64,000 bases of DNA from an uncultured Alistipes sp. (GCA_900550925.1 URTU01000002.1:1-64000), one strand, 5' to 3'. Positions 27,180 to 37,906 are shown, counted from the first letter of the stretch. A program made the numbers and translations. The notes: generated from the sequence alone by a model not told the origin.

Positions 27180-28679
27180 TCATATCACATCATCGTCGCC
27201 GCTGCCGCCCATCTCGTCCATCTTGTCCGACAGGTTGCCGATGAAACGCTTGAACTTGTCGACAAATCCTCCCTTCGGTCGATGTTGGTTTTCCGTGCCA
27301 CCGTGTCCTCCGTTCTTACCCTTGTCATCAGGACGATCATCCTTCCTGTCATCCGGTTTTGCAGGCGAGGGTTTGTTCCCGTCATCCTTCTGATCATCCC
27401 CGGCGGCTGTATTTTCGTTCTTCGGCGCACCGCCTTCATCCACCTTCGGAGCAGCCGGTGCCGGTGCTACACGATCTTCATCCCTGACTCCCGGCTGGGG
27501 CGGAACAGGACGCTGGTCTACATAGCAGTATTTGCCCGTTTCGAGCCCGCGCCACAACAGTCCCGTCACAACATCGTACTCCGGACCGTCGACAAGTTTG
27601 ACGCTCTCCGCATCGACAACATCCTCCGGTGTGCCAACCCGCACATCCATTTTCATGTACTCCGACAACGCCTTGGCCAGGCCGGCAAGTTTCGACCCGC
27701 CGCCGGCAAGAACTATTCCGTACGGCAGCTTCTTCTCGTAGCCGGCATGCTTGATCTCCTCGGTAACGTAATCGGCTATATCCCAGACACGCGCTTCGAT
27801 GATCGCGGCCAGATTGTATTTGAGAATACTCTTCTTGCCCTTGTGTATCGGGAACTCGATAACCTCATTCTTCGGGACATCCTCCTTCGAGGCATTGCCA
27901 TACTCGACCTTCATCTGTTCGACGAACTGCCGCGGCACGCTCAGCGTACTGATGTCACGATTGATCACATCCGATCCCAGGGGAATCGACGCCGCATAGC
28001 GAAGTACGTTGTTCGCATAGATCGTAACATCCGTTATGTCCGCACCGATGTCAACCACCGCAACACCCTCCTCCTTCTCATACGGGCGCAACAGGACCTC
28101 CGGCGTGATCACCGGATTGATATATGTCTTCAGCGGTTTGATCCCCATCTTGAGGGCGGCATTTGTCAGGCGCTTGATAGGGGTCTTGGTGCTCAGGATG
28201 AAGTTGAAGGTCGACGAGAGGCTCTGTCCGAACGATCCAACAGGATTGGCAACCTCCTTGCTGCCGTCGACCATGAAGTTCTGCGGAATACGTTCCAGAA
28301 TTATCTCGTCGTCATTCGGTGCGCAGACCTTCTCCATACGGGCATACAGCTCGTCGATATCGCTCTGGCTGACGCCGTTGCTCTGGTCGCCCACCGATAC
28401 CCAGTCGTTGTGGCTCGCACAACGGATAAATTCGCCCGAGATGCCGAAATAGGCCTCGTATACGCCGATATTCAGCTGTTTTTCGAGTTCGGCGACGGCC
28501 GACTTGAGCGAGGCCACCGCCAGTTCTATATTGTCTATTGCGCCGCCGCACACGCCCTGCGACGGTTTGCGAACCACGGCATCGACAACCATCCGGCCGT
28601 CGACACGTCCGCTCGAAGCCGCCACGGTTACGTTTTTCGATCCGAGATCGATTGCAACTACATAATGTTTATTCCCCAC
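27180..28679 (-). CDS. ftsA: Cell division protein FtsA
   Basis: 499 residues. The actin-like fold starts with YVVAIDLGSKNVTVAAS (phosphate 1) and carries AVVDIGADITDVTIY and the adenosine motif GIVLAGGGSKLAGL. After about residue 385 a linker rich in Pro, Asp, Lys and Asn precedes a C-terminal amphipathic helix (GFVDKFKRFIGNLSDKM) that anchors FtsZ filaments to the membrane, then a short acidic tail. The linker is longer than in E. coli FtsA, as is common in Bacteroidota. It sits between ftsQ and ftsZ. Confidence 0.95.
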   Translation of the reverse strand: MGNKHYVVAIDLGSKNVTVAASSGRVDGRMVVDAVVRKPSQGVCGGAIDNIELAVASLKSAVAELEKQLNIGVYEAYFGISGEFIRCASHNDWVSVGDQSNGVSQSDIDELYARMEKVCAPNDDEIILERIPQNFMVDGSKEVANPVGSFGQSLSSTFNFILSTKTPIKRLTNAALKMGIKPLKTYINPVITPEVLLRPYEKEEGVAVVDIGADITDVTIYANNVLRYAASIPLGSDVINRDISTLSVPRQFVEQMKVEYGNASKEDVPKNEVIEFPIHKGKKSILKYNLAAIIEARVWDIADYVTEEIKHAGYEKKLPYGIVLAGGGSKLAGLAKALSEYMKMDVRVGTPEDVVDAESVKLVDGPEYDVVTGLLWRGLETGKYCYVDQRPVPPQPGVRDEDRVAPAPAAPKVDEGGAPKNENTAAGDDQKDDGNKPSPAKPDDRKDDRPDDKGKNGGHGGTENQHRPKGGFVDKFKRFIGNLSDKMDEMGGSGDDDVI

Positions 28680-28735
28680 TGTATCTCTATTTGTACTGTT
28701 TTTTCAATTGTTTACATATCACACATGTCGTACCG

Positions 28736-29839
28736 TCACCGCGCTGCCGGCGAACAAACCACCTGTCCCTTGAAGCGTATGTCGATGGTACGATAGCGAT
28801 CCCAACCTTCACGGTCGAGGCCGATGCGATAGAACCGCCGCAGCTTGTCGAGTTTCCGTTCGACATCCTCGATACGACCGAAAATGATCGTATGCCTTCC
28901 TGCACGCGGAATCAGTCGCAATTCCAACTCTCCGTTCTGCGACTGGGATACAATGATTTCGACTATCTGGGCCCGCCAGAAGTCGTCGTCATCTATCAAT
29001 TTCACAAAGTTAATGAGATTAATGAAATCTGAATAGTTTTTTTGCAATTTTTTTTGACTCTCCCGAACCCGTTCGATCTCGCGGTCCTTCGCCTCGATGC
29101 GTTGTTCCCGTACCGTCCGGCGGTAGTTGTAGAGTGCCAGCGAATCCCGTTTGTGCTGCTTCAGCTGCTCCACCCGAACCGCAAAATCCTCTTTGGACTC
29201 GGTAAACCTGCGGTCTATCTGTCGGCTCCGTATCTCACTACGCATTTTCGATATGGCCCGCAGTTCGATCCGGATTACATTCTGTTGCTCCTCGATGCTG
29301 TCGATGCGCACATCCAGGGCTGCCAGACGCCGGTCGAGAGTCTCCCGCGACGGCCCTTCGAAATCGGCTGCAAACGGCACCGAGAAACCTCCCGTCACAA
29401 CCGGAACATAGACAGCCGACAGCTCCGGCGACCGGAAAATCTCATCCCGATCCGTAACATAAAAGTCATACCCCCCAGCAAGGCACATGCGCATGATCGG
29501 CCGGTGCTGCGTCACCTCGACCCGAATCACGCCCGACAGGGTGGTATAGGCCTCGGCCGTGCGGATAAAACCGTGCGAGAGTATCACCCGTTCGATATCG
29601 CGCAAGGAGGCCTCGTCAACCGGACGCCCTACGGGATTGATTCCGGCGGCGGAGATCCAGCGTTTGATCGTGCCCACATCCGTAAAATCGATACGGCTGC
29701 TGTCGGCGATCTCGATTTCGATTCCCGAGACGGTACGCTCACTCGCCAACCGATGCGAACGATGGGCTATCATGATCAGGATGACAGCCACGGCCGCCCA
29801 GAAGAGCGAAAAAAACACTATCCGTCCGAACTTACGCAT
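28736..29839 (-). CDS. ftsQ: Cell division protein FtsQ with a coiled-coil insertion
   Basis: 367 residues. One membrane helix (about 8-26) is followed by a POTRA domain (SGIEIEIADSS to about 110) and the beta domain (YDFYVTDRDEIF and LRLIPRAGRHTIIFG). Between residues about 164 and 270 there is a strongly charged heptad-like stretch (ETLDRRLAALDVRIDSIEEQ through AKDREIERVRESQKKLQKNY) that ordinary FtsQ, about 250 residues, lacks. It falls inside the extracytoplasmic domain. FtsQ links early and late divisome proteins in the periplasm. It lies between murC and ftsA as expected. Confidence 0.85.
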   Translation of the reverse strand: MRKFGRIVFFSLFWAAVAVILIMIAHRSHRLASERTVSGIEIEIADSSRIDFTDVGTIKRWISAAGINPVGRPVDEASLRDIERVILSHGFIRTAEAYTTLSGVIRVEVTQHRPIMRMCLAGGYDFYVTDRDEIFRSPELSAVYVPVVTGGFSVPFAADFEGPSRETLDRRLAALDVRIDSIEEQQNVIRIELRAISKMRSEIRSRQIDRRFTESKEDFAVRVEQLKQHKRDSLALYNYRRTVREQRIEAKDREIERVRESQKKLQKNYSDFINLINFVKLIDDDDFWRAQIVEIIVSQSQNGELELRLIPRAGRHTIIFGRIEDVERKLDKLRRFYRIGLDREGWDRYRTIDIRFKGQVVCSPAAR

Positions 29840-29887
29840 AACAAAAACCTCGTTCTACAACTGCTTTATCTACAAGATTCCATTCAA

Positions 29888-31327
29888 CTATTTCAACTTC
29901 ACTGCCGCAATATCGGCTTCCGGTACAGCCGACCGAGGATCGGCTGCCGCCTTCTTCGCGGCCACCTCCGCAAGCGCTTCGGCACAACGGTCGATGTTTC
30001 CCGCTCCGAAACTTACCACAATATCAGTATCCATCGACGCCACTGTCTCGACCAGCCGGTCGCGTTCCACGATCCGGTACGGGACCGTAAGCTTGCGGGC
30101 GATCATCTGCGAATCGACCCCTTCGATCGGTTTTTCGCGGGCCGGATAGATCGGCAGCAGAACCACCTCGTCGGCATGTGACAGCGCCTCGGCAAACCCG
30201 TCGCACAGATCCCGCGTACGGGTATAGAGGTGCGGCTGGAAGAGCGCCGTCAACTTCCGGCCCGGGAACATGGCTTTGACGGATGTGATCGTGGCGTTCA
30301 GCTCGCGCGGATGGTGGGCATAGTCGTCGATATAGACCTGCCGCGGTGTATTGACATAGACCTCCATACGGCGTTTGACGCCCGAGAACTCCGCCAGACC
30401 GCGTTTCAAACGCTCCTCATCCAGCTCCACGCCCTCGTGCCGCGAGGCTACCCACTCCTCAGCAACGGCCGCAACGGCATTCTCGACATTCAGAATCCCG
30501 GGAATCCCCAGCCGGCACCCGGCAATCACACGGTCGGGGCAGACCAGATCGAAACTGTAACAGCCATCCGGATTGCAGACAACCGACCGTGCATGGAAAT
30601 CGCCCTCGGCATCGAGCGAATACCTCCACACCGTTATGTCGGGATTGCCGAGACGTATGTCGACACCCGCCTTCAGGATCAGCGTACCGCCGCTACGGAT
30701 ACGGTCGACAAACTGCGAGAAGGCCTCCCGAACGGCCTCATAGGTCCCGTATATGTCAAGATGATCGGGGTCGACCGACGTAATCACCGCCACATCGGGC
30801 GACAGCCGCAGGAACGAGCGGTCAAACTCGTCGGCCTCGACCGCCATGCGGCGCCCCTTGCCCAGAACCAGGTTACTTCCGAAATTCTTCGAGATACCGC
30901 CCAAAACGGCATTCCCGCCATCGGTCAGACAGCGGTTCAGCCATGCAACAAGTGTCGACGTGGTGGTTTTGCCGTGCGTACCGGCAACCGCCATCACATA
31001 ACTGTCCTCACACACAAGTCCCAGCACCTGCGAACGTTTCAGCACCTCGAACCCATGGTCGCGGAAATAGGTCAACTCACCGTGGTCAGCCGGCACGGCC
31101 GGCGTGTAGATCACAACCGTACGTTCCGGATCGAGAAATACGCGGTCGACCGACTCAATGTCATCCGTATAGTGCACCGAAGCCCCTTCGGCTTCGAGCT
31201 GATCGGTCAGGTGCGAACGGGTCAGATCGTACCCGCCAACACGGTAACCCTTGTGCATGAAGTATCGCGCCAGGGCACTCATCCCGATACCGCCGATACC
31301 TACAAAATATATATTCTCAGTCTTCAT
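29888..31327 (-). CDS. murC: UDP-N-acetylmuramate--L-alanine ligase
   Basis: 479 residues. N-terminal Rossmann motif GIGGIGMSALA (residues 10-20), ATP-binding loop AGTHGKTTT (115-122), and the C-terminal domain with YIDDYAHHPRE and LFQPHLYTRTRDL. It adds the first amino acid to UDP-MurNAc in the cytoplasm. Spacing to murG is 12 bases, so it is part of the same transcript. Confidence 0.96.
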   Translation of the reverse strand: MKTENIYFVGIGGIGMSALARYFMHKGYRVGGYDLTRSHLTDQLEAEGASVHYTDDIESVDRVFLDPERTVVIYTPAVPADHGELTYFRDHGFEVLKRSQVLGLVCEDSYVMAVAGTHGKTTTSTLVAWLNRCLTDGGNAVLGGISKNFGSNLVLGKGRRMAVEADEFDRSFLRLSPDVAVITSVDPDHLDIYGTYEAVREAFSQFVDRIRSGGTLILKAGVDIRLGNPDITVWRYSLDAEGDFHARSVVCNPDGCYSFDLVCPDRVIAGCRLGIPGILNVENAVAAVAEEWVASRHEGVELDEERLKRGLAEFSGVKRRMEVYVNTPRQVYIDDYAHHPRELNATITSVKAMFPGRKLTALFQPHLYTRTRDLCDGFAEALSHADEVVLLPIYPAREKPIEGVDSQMIARKLTVPYRIVERDRLVETVASMDTDIVVSFGAGNIDRCAEALAEVAAKKAAADPRSAVPEADIAAVKLK

Positions 31328-31339
31328 CCTGCTATAAAA

Positions 31340-32452
31340 TCACTTCTGTTCCAATACCGAAAGTATCTCATCCACAACACGGTCTGCCGAATCAGGTATT
31401 CCCAGGGCCGAAATGTTGCGGCGCAGCGACTCCAGCCGTTCCCGATCTCCGAGCAGCCCGACAGCCTTCGCCATGGCCTCCTCCACGGCCCGCGAATCGG
31501 GGATCATCTCCGCTGCGCCCTTTTCGACCAGCGCCATGGCATTCTTGGTCTGATGGTCCTCGGCGACGTTGGGCGAAGGAACGAACACCGTCGCACACCC
31601 GACCAGGCACAGCTCCGAAACCGTACATGCCCCGCTCCGCGAAACAACCACGTCGGCCGCCTCGTAGGCCATATCCATACGGTCGATGAAGGCCCCCTGC
31701 CAGACACCCTCAAGCGGGTGCTGCGAGAGAAACTCACGCATCTCGGCCTCATAATATTTACCCGTCTGCCAGATCACCTGAACATCCGTCCGGCCACCCT
31801 CGTGATCCGCAACCCAACGCTTCATCATGTTGTTCAGCGTACGCGTACCCAGGCTGCCCCCGACCACCAGTATCACCGGCCGGTCGTCCGAAAGCCCGAA
31901 ATGGGCCAATGCATCGGCACGGTTTCCGGTCTTCGAGAAGCGCCCGCGCAACGGATTGCCCGTCATCACGATCCTGTCGGCCGGGAAGAACCGATCCATA
32001 CCGTCATACGCAACGCAGATACGCCGCGCCCCGCGGGCCAGGATCTTGTTCGTCACGCCCGCATAGGAGTTCTGCTCCTGTATCAGCGTCGGGACCCCGA
32101 GCCGCTGCGCAGCCCACAACACCGGACCGCTCGCATAACCCCCGAAGCCCATCACCACATCGGCACCGAACTCCCTGACAACCCTGCGGGCCCGCGAAAT
32201 GCTCTTCAGCACCTTGAACGGTAGCAGGAAATTGCTCATCGTCAGCCGCCGCTGTAATCCCGCCGTCGGAAGCCCCACGACACGGTATCCGAGAGCCGGC
32301 AACTTCTCCATCTCCATCTTGCCCTCGGCCCCGACGAACAACAGTTCGACATCATCGCCCAGACGCCGTTTGAGCGCCTCGGCAACGGCGACCGCCGGAT
32401 AGATATGTCCACCCGTACCGCCGCCGCTCAATATGATTTTCAGTCTCTTCAT
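31340..32452 (-). CDS. murG: MurG glycosyltransferase (lipid II synthesis)
   Basis: 370 residues. The glycine-rich start LSGGGTGGHIYPAVAVAEAL, the segment ILVVGGSLGTRTLN, and the UDP-GlcNAc-binding region VVSRSGACTVSELCLVG are typical GT28 features. It adds GlcNAc to lipid I on the inner face of the membrane. Its ATG overlaps the ftsW stop by 4 bases. Confidence 0.96.
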   Translation of the reverse strand: MKRLKIILSGGGTGGHIYPAVAVAEALKRRLGDDVELLFVGAEGKMEMEKLPALGYRVVGLPTAGLQRRLTMSNFLLPFKVLKSISRARRVVREFGADVVMGFGGYASGPVLWAAQRLGVPTLIQEQNSYAGVTNKILARGARRICVAYDGMDRFFPADRIVMTGNPLRGRFSKTGNRADALAHFGLSDDRPVILVVGGSLGTRTLNNMMKRWVADHEGGRTDVQVIWQTGKYYEAEMREFLSQHPLEGVWQGAFIDRMDMAYEAADVVVSRSGACTVSELCLVGCATVFVPSPNVAEDHQTKNAMALVEKGAAEMIPDSRAVEEAMAKAVGLLGDRERLESLRRNISALGIPDSADRVVDEILSVLEQK

Positions 32453-33735
32453 CTCGATTTATTTTCATACAACGATTCGCCGCGCGGACGATCGAGCGTC
32501 TGTTCGCTCGTCTGCCGGCTAACTCCCAGAATCATTCCCAATGCTATCGACGTAAACAGTATCGACGAACCGCCATGGCTGATCAGCGGCAGCGGCTGTC
32601 CGGTCTCCGGAAACAGGTTTATCGTCACCAGTATGTGTACCAGCGCCTGGAATGTTATCATCAATCCGAGCCCCAGCACCAGCAGTGACGGGAAAGCCGT
32701 ACCGCACCTCTCGAAAATCAGTTTTGAACGATAGAATACCCAAAGGTACAGCATCATGACGATGATTGCAAAGAACAATCCGTACTCCTCGACAATGATC
32801 GCAAAGGCATAATCACTCTCGGGGTGGATCAGTTCGACGCGCATCAGGCTCTGACCGGCGCCCTGACCCGTCAGACCGCCGTTGTAGATCGCCGTCATGG
32901 CACGTTGCGTATCGGTCAGGTCCTCGATCGGACGGTTGCTCTGATCGAAAAACAGTGTCGTCACCCAGTCGTACATTCGTCCATGGGCCGTATCAGTACG
33001 GCCGACCCTCAGCACCGCCATGCCCAGTACCGCCGCCAGAAGAGCCAGGAACAACAGTTTGAACAACTCGCGGCTGCGGATACGCCCGATAGCCATCATG
33101 ATCCAACAGATAAAGAAGAGCATGGCCGCCGACGAGGTGTGGGCAGGAAGAATTACCGCACACGCCACTACGACAGGCCCCAGGACCGGTATCGTCTCCT
33201 CGCGGATGATCCGCCAGACCCGTTTCCTGTTCCGGCCCCAGCGCCAGAAGGCCAGCGGAGGCAGGAGTTCGAGTTTCTCGGCGCGGGTCTGCCTCGACGC
33301 CAGTATCTTTGCCAGCAGAAGGATCGTCGCCACCTTCAACATTTCGGAGGGCTGCAGATCGAAGAAACCCATCGAGATCCAGCGGTGAGCCCCGTTGATC
33401 GACTTGCCGATACCCGGAATATAGGCCCCGATCGTCAGCGCCACAGCCACAAAGTAGAACAGCCATGCCCACCGGCTGTAGACCTGATAGTTCCACTTGT
33501 GGACAAACAGTATTCCCGCAAGGCTCACAACCACAAACAGCATCTGTTTGAACATGTAGGCATATGTTCCCTTGTCCGACGAGCCGGCATAGACCATCTT
33601 GGCCGTCGACGAATAGACCACCAGCACCGAAATCACCAACAGCAAAGCTATGATGATCCACAGTGCACGGTCACCCGTAAACAGACGTCCCCACAGGCTG
33701 CGTTCCTGCTCTATCTCCTTCTCCTGGCCAACCAT
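32449..33735 (-). CDS. ftsW: Septal peptidoglycan polymerase FtsW
   Basis: 428 residues with about ten hydrophobic helices. SEDS-family signatures are present: KSINGAHRWISMGFFDLQPSE, YNGGLTGQGAGQSL and the late LPLISHGGSSILFTSIALGM. The family polymerises lipid II together with a class b PBP, here FtsI from the same cluster. The small gaps (7 bases to murD, 4-base overlap with murG) fit one transcript. Confidence 0.95.
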   Translation of the reverse strand: MVGQEKEIEQERSLWGRLFTGDRALWIIIALLLVISVLVVYSSTAKMVYAGSSDKGTYAYMFKQMLFVVVSLAGILFVHKWNYQVYSRWAWLFYFVAVALTIGAYIPGIGKSINGAHRWISMGFFDLQPSEMLKVATILLLAKILASRQTRAEKLELLPPLAFWRWGRNRKRVWRIIREETIPVLGPVVVACAVILPAHTSSAAMLFFICWIMMAIGRIRSRELFKLLFLALLAAVLGMAVLRVGRTDTAHGRMYDWVTTLFFDQSNRPIEDLTDTQRAMTAIYNGGLTGQGAGQSLMRVELIHPESDYAFAIIVEEYGLFFAIIVMMLYLWVFYRSKLIFERCGTAFPSLLVLGLGLMITFQALVHILVTINLFPETGQPLPLISHGGSSILFTSIALGMILGVSRQTSEQTLDRPRGESLYENKSR

Positions 33736-33742
33736 ACGCTAT

Positions 33743-35122
33743 CTACCGTTTGACATGCTCGTTCACCCAGCGTTTGAACTCCTCGCCGCGGTGTTCGTAG
33801 TTCTTGAAGAGGTCGAAGCTCGCACACGCCGGCGACAACAGCACCGTATCACCCTTTCGGGCCGCACGGCAAGCCGCCTGCATCGCCTCGTCGAGCGAAT
33901 GTGTATCAATGACCTGCGGCACGACACCCGTAAACGAATCGATCAGCTTGCGGTTGTCGACACCCATGCAGACCAGCGTATGCACCTTCTGCCGTGCGAA
34001 ATCCATCAGCGGTGCATAATCGTTTCCCTTGTCCGTACCGCCGGCAATCCAGACCGTCGGACGCTGCATGCTCTCAAGGGCATACCACACCGAATCGACA
34101 TTCGTGGCCTTCGAGTCGTTGATGAACAGCACCCCGTCGGCCGACTCCAGAACCCGCTCCAGGCGGTGCTCCACACCCTCGAACGAGAGGATGCTCCTGC
34201 GCACCTGTTCCGGTTCGACACCCGCCGCCAGGGTCGCCAAAGCCGCCGCCATGGCATTATAGGCATTGTGCAGGCCGTGGATCTTCATCTCCGAGGTTGC
34301 GATCTCGACCGACCGCCGGCCCACCGATGCAACGAACGTCCCGTCGCTATCCAGCACCGCATCTCCCGCCCCGCTCGCAATGGCCGTATGGGCCGCAAAG
34401 GGCAGCTGCCGCATCCGCAGGTCGTACTTGGGCAGTTCGGCCGCAATGACCGGATCGTCCGCCGAATAGACAAATGCACAACGGCTGTGCTGGTTGCGGA
34501 TTATCCGCATCTTCGAATCTATGTAGTTCTGGAAGCAGTAGCCGTAACGGTCGAGGTGGTCGGGCGTGATGTTCATCAGCACCGCCACGTCGGCCCGGAA
34601 ATCGTACATGCCGTCCAGCTGGAACGAACTTATCTCCAGCACATACCAGTCGTAGCTTCCCGTAGCGACCGAATAGGCGAAACTCTCGCCGATGTTGCCG
34701 CCCAGTGCGACATTCATGCCGGCATCCTTCATGATCTTGTAGATCAGCGTCGTGGTCGTGGTCTTGCCGTTCGAACCGGTAATGCAGATCGTCCGCGCAC
34801 GACCCTTGTAACGCCCCGCAAACTCGATCTCCGAAATGATCGGTATACCACGTTCGCGCAAAGCCTGCACGACCGGCGCCTTCTCGGGGATACCCGGGCT
34901 CTTCACCACCTCGTCGGCCGCCAGAATGCGATCCATCGTATGGCCGCCCTCCTCATATTCGACACTCCACCGGTCGAGTTCCGTCCGATAGCGATCCGCT
35001 ATCTTGCCCGAATCTGACAAAAAGACATCCATCCCAAGTTTTTTGGCCAGAATGGCCGAGCCGTAGCCGCTGATGCCTCCGCCCAGCACTACAATCCGCT
35101 CAACCCGCTTTTTACGTACCAT
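33743..35122 (-). CDS. murD: UDP-N-acetylmuramoylalanine--D-glutamate ligase
   Basis: 459 residues. N-terminal VVLGGGISGYGSAIL binds the UDP part; the ATP loop is TGSNGKTTTTT (115-125); MNITPDHLDRYG and FINDSKATNVDS are further Mur-ligase motifs. It adds D-Glu to UDP-MurNAc-L-Ala. It is placed between mraY and ftsW as in most cell-wall clusters. Confidence 0.96.
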   Translation of the reverse strand: MVRKKRVERIVVLGGGISGYGSAILAKKLGMDVFLSDSGKIADRYRTELDRWSVEYEEGGHTMDRILAADEVVKSPGIPEKAPVVQALRERGIPIISEIEFAGRYKGRARTICITGSNGKTTTTTLIYKIMKDAGMNVALGGNIGESFAYSVATGSYDWYVLEISSFQLDGMYDFRADVAVLMNITPDHLDRYGYCFQNYIDSKMRIIRNQHSRCAFVYSADDPVIAAELPKYDLRMRQLPFAAHTAIASGAGDAVLDSDGTFVASVGRRSVEIATSEMKIHGLHNAYNAMAAALATLAAGVEPEQVRRSILSFEGVEHRLERVLESADGVLFINDSKATNVDSVWYALESMQRPTVWIAGGTDKGNDYAPLMDFARQKVHTLVCMGVDNRKLIDSFTGVVPQVIDTHSLDEAMQAACRAARKGDTVLLSPACASFDLFKNYEHRGEEFKRWVNEHVKR

Positions 35123-35137
35123 AATTCTATATCTCCT

Positions 35138-36400
35138 TTATCGTATCTTCAACGTTACGAGCGCAACCGCCGCCAGAAGCATCGACATGATCCAGAAGCG
35201 TATCACGATCTTCGACTCATGGAATCCGCGTTTCTGGTAGTGGTGGTGCAGGGGCGCCATCAGGAAGATGCGCCGGCCCTCGCCGTAATGTTTTTTCGTA
35301 TATCTGAAATAACCGACCTGGATCATCACCGAAAGGCTTTCGACCAGGAATACTCCGCACAGGATCGGCAGCAGCAGCTCCTTTCGGATCAACAGCGCAA
35401 AGACGCCGATCAGACCGCCGATGGCCAGACTGCCCGTATCGCCCATAAATACCTGCGCCGGATAGCTGTTGTACCACAGGAAGCCGATCAGGGCTCCGAG
35501 GAATGCCGCCGCGAAGACCACAAGCTCACCGCTGTGCGGTATGTACATTATATTAAGGTAGTCGGCGTAGACTATGTGGCCCGACAGATAGGCCAATATT
35601 CCAAGCACGAAGACTATCGGCGCCGAGACTCCCGTGACCAGCCCGTCCAGGCCGTCGGTCAGGTTGGCACCGTTCGAGACCGCCGTGATGATGAAGATCG
35701 CAACCAGAACATACACGATCCAGCCGAGGGTCTCGTTGCCACCGGCCAGCCACTTGTAGTCGAATTCGTTGTCCTTGATGAACGGGATGGTTGTCTGCGT
35801 GGTCTTGACGCCCGCAACAACCTCTTCCGAAATATCATGCTCGCGTTCGGGGGCGAAATAGGACATGTCGGCCACCTCCTCGCGCACCGATGCCGGAAGC
35901 GTAGCCCCTTCGCGAACAACGATATCGCTGTTGAGCCACATAACGCTGCCGACGATCAGTCCCAGCCCCACCTGTCCGATGATCTTGAAACGTCCGTTCA
36001 GCCCCTCCTTGTTGTGGCGGAAAACCTTGATGTAGTCATCCAGACCGCCGATGAATCCCAACCATATGGTTGATATGATTACCAGCTGCACATATACATT
36101 CCCCAGGTCGCCGAACAGCAGCACCGGAACCAATATGGCCAGCAGAATGATCAGACCGCCCATCGTCGGGGTACCTTTCTTCTGCATCTGTCCCGCCAGA
36201 CCAAGGTTGCGGATCTCCTCGCCGATCTGGCGCCGGGCCAACATGTTGATGATGCGGCGGCCGAAGACTATCGCTATCAGCAGTGCGAATATGATCGCCA
36301 TCGCCGCCCGAAACGACAAATACTGGAACATCCCCGCCCCCGGCAGGGTGTAGTGTTCACCAAGATATTCGAATAATGAATAGAGCATATTTTTCCCCAC
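35138..36400 (-). CDS. mraY: Phospho-N-acetylmuramoyl-pentapeptide transferase
   Basis: 420 residues with ten hydrophobic helices. The motifs [48 protein letters not shown] and [14 protein letters not shown] (the HHH motif) give a confident assignment. It makes lipid I. The protein is about 60 residues longer than proteobacterial MraY because of an extra hydrophilic segment near residues 170-225 ([17 protein letters not shown] to [11 protein letters not shown]), a feature I recall from Bacteroidota MraY. Confidence 0.96.
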   Translation of the reverse strand: MGKNMLYSLFEYLGEHYTLPGAGMFQYLSFRAAMAIIFALLIAIVFGRRIINMLARRQIGEEIRNLGLAGQMQKKGTPTMGGLIILLAILVPVLLFGDLGNVYVQLVIISTIWLGFIGGLDDYIKVFRHNKEGLNGRFKIIGQVGLGLIVGSVMWLNSDIVVREGATLPASVREEVADMSYFAPEREHDISEEVVAGVKTTQTTIPFIKDNEFDYKWLAGGNETLGWIVYVLVAIFIITAVSNGANLTDGLDGLVTGVSAPIVFVLGILAYLSGHIVYADYLNIMYIPHSGELVVFAAAFLGALIGFLWYNSYPAQVFMGDTGSLAIGGLIGVFALLIRKELLLPILCGVFLVESLSVMIQVGYFRYTKKHYGEGRRIFLMAPLHHHYQKRGFHESKIVIRFWIMSMLLAAVALVTLKIR

Positions 36401-36418
36401 CCCCTCTATTATTGTTGT

Positions 36419-37906
36419 TTAACTCTTTTGATTACCTGCGCTCCTCAACTCGTCGAAAGCCCGGCGGACCTCCTCGCGGTCATCGAAATGGTGCTTCACC
36501 GTCCCTACCTGCTGGTAGGTCTCGTGCCCCTTTCCGGCCACCAGGATCACATCGCCCGAAGCGGCCATCATCGTCGCCGTACGGATCGCCTCGCGACGGT
36601 CCGTGATCCGCAGATAACGAACTCCCTTCTCCAGCCCGCCGACCATGTCGTCAAGTATCGCCTCGGGATCCTCCGTCCGCGGATTGTCCGACGTGAAGAT
36701 CGCCATGTGGCTCCCGCGGATAGCTATCTCGGCCATCTCGGGCCGTTTGGTACGGTCGCGGTCACCACCGCACCCGACTACAACGAAGAGCCGGCTCGTC
36801 GGGCGCCGTATCTCGTTAATCGTATCAATGACATTCTGCAGCGCGTCAGGCGTATGGGCATAGTCCACGATCGCCGTCACTCCGTCCGCCGACTTCACCG
36901 TCTCGAAACGCCCGCGAACCGGTTCCAGCAGCGTCAGCTGACGCAGCACCTCCGCCTTGTCGGCCCCCAGAAGCCGCGCCGCCGCATAGACCGTCAGCAG
37001 GTTGTAGGCATTGAAGCGGCCGGCAAACCGCACCCACAGCTCCTCGCCGTCGAAACGCAGCAGCATGCCGTCGATATGCATCTCGACCACACGCCCCATG
37101 AAATCGGCCATCGACCGCAGCGACAACCGGCTCACCCGGGCACGGGTATTCTGAACCATCACCTCGCCGTTCCGGTCGTCAATGTTGACCAGTGCAAAGG
37201 CATCGGCCGGAAGCCCGTCGAAGAACATCTTCTTCGCACGCAGGTACTCGGCAAAGGTCTTGTGGTAATCCAGGTGGTCGTGCGTAATATTCGAGAAGAT
37301 CCCCCCCGCAAAGCGGAGACCTCCGATGCGGTGCTGCACTATGCTGTGCGACGACACCTCCATGAAACAGTATTCGCAGCCGGCCTCCACCATGCGGGCC
37401 AGCAGAGCATTCAGTGTAATCGGATCGGGCGTGGTGTGGTCGGCCGGAACCACCGTATCCTCGATACGGTTTTCGACCGTCGAAAGCAGCCCCGCACGAT
37501 GTCCCATATTCCGGAACAGTTCGTACAGCAGCGTCACGGTCGTGGTCTTGCCGTTAGTACCGGTTATGCCCACCAGTTTCAGACGGGACGAGGGGTTGTC
37601 GTAAAAGTTCAACGCCATGGGCCCCACCGCAGCCGAACTCTCCGCCACAACAACGTAACATACCGCCGGATCGAGCTGCTCGGGCAGCCGTTCGCACACA
37701 ACCGCGCACGCTCCGGCCCCGACCGCCGAATCTATATAGTCATGCCCGTCGCTGCGCGTGCCCACGACGGCAAAGAACATCGCCCCGCGGCCCACGCTGC
37801 GCGAATCGAGCGTCAGCGACTCCACCATATTCGCGCTGTCGCCGACCACGCGCTCAACCGTAATGCCCGCCAGGATTGATTCAACGCTTTTCATAACTCC
37901 GTTCAA
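36419..37906 (-). CDS. murE: UDP-MurNAc-tripeptide ligase, meso-diaminopimelate type
   Basis: 495 residues. ATP loop ITGTNGKTTT (114-123) and the substrate-selecting motif DNPR at residues 407-410, which marks enzymes that add meso-diaminopimelate and not lysine. The wall is therefore predicted to be the usual Gram-negative A1-gamma type. Other motifs are DYAHTPDALQN and VAGKGHETYQQ. It lies 18 bases from mraY and 24 from ftsI. Confidence 0.96.
   Translation of the reverse strand: MNGVMKSVESILAGITVERVVGDSANMVESLTLDSRSVGRGAMFFAVVGTRSDGHDYIDSAVGAGACAVVCERLPEQLDPAVCYVVVAESSAAVGPMALNFYDNPSSRLKLVGITGTNGKTTTVTLLYELFRNMGHRAGLLSTVENRIEDTVVPADHTTPDPITLNALLARMVEAGCEYCFMEVSSHSIVQHRIGGLRFAGGIFSNITHDHLDYHKTFAEYLRAKKMFFDGLPADAFALVNIDDRNGEVMVQNTRARVSRLSLRSMADFMGRVVEMHIDGMLLRFDGEELWVRFAGRFNAYNLLTVYAAARLLGADKAEVLRQLTLLEPVRGRFETVKSADGVTAIVDYAHTPDALQNVIDTINEIRRPTSRLFVVVGCGGDRDRTKRPEMAEIAIRGSHMAIFTSDNPRTEDPEAILDDMVGGLEKGVRYLRITDRREAIRTATMMAASGDVILVAGKGHETYQQVGTVKHHFDDREEVRRAFDELRSAGNQKS

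Noticed and set aside
30230..32224. 664-codon plus-strand frame across murC and murG
   Set aside because: Spans two real genes on the other strand; no motifs.
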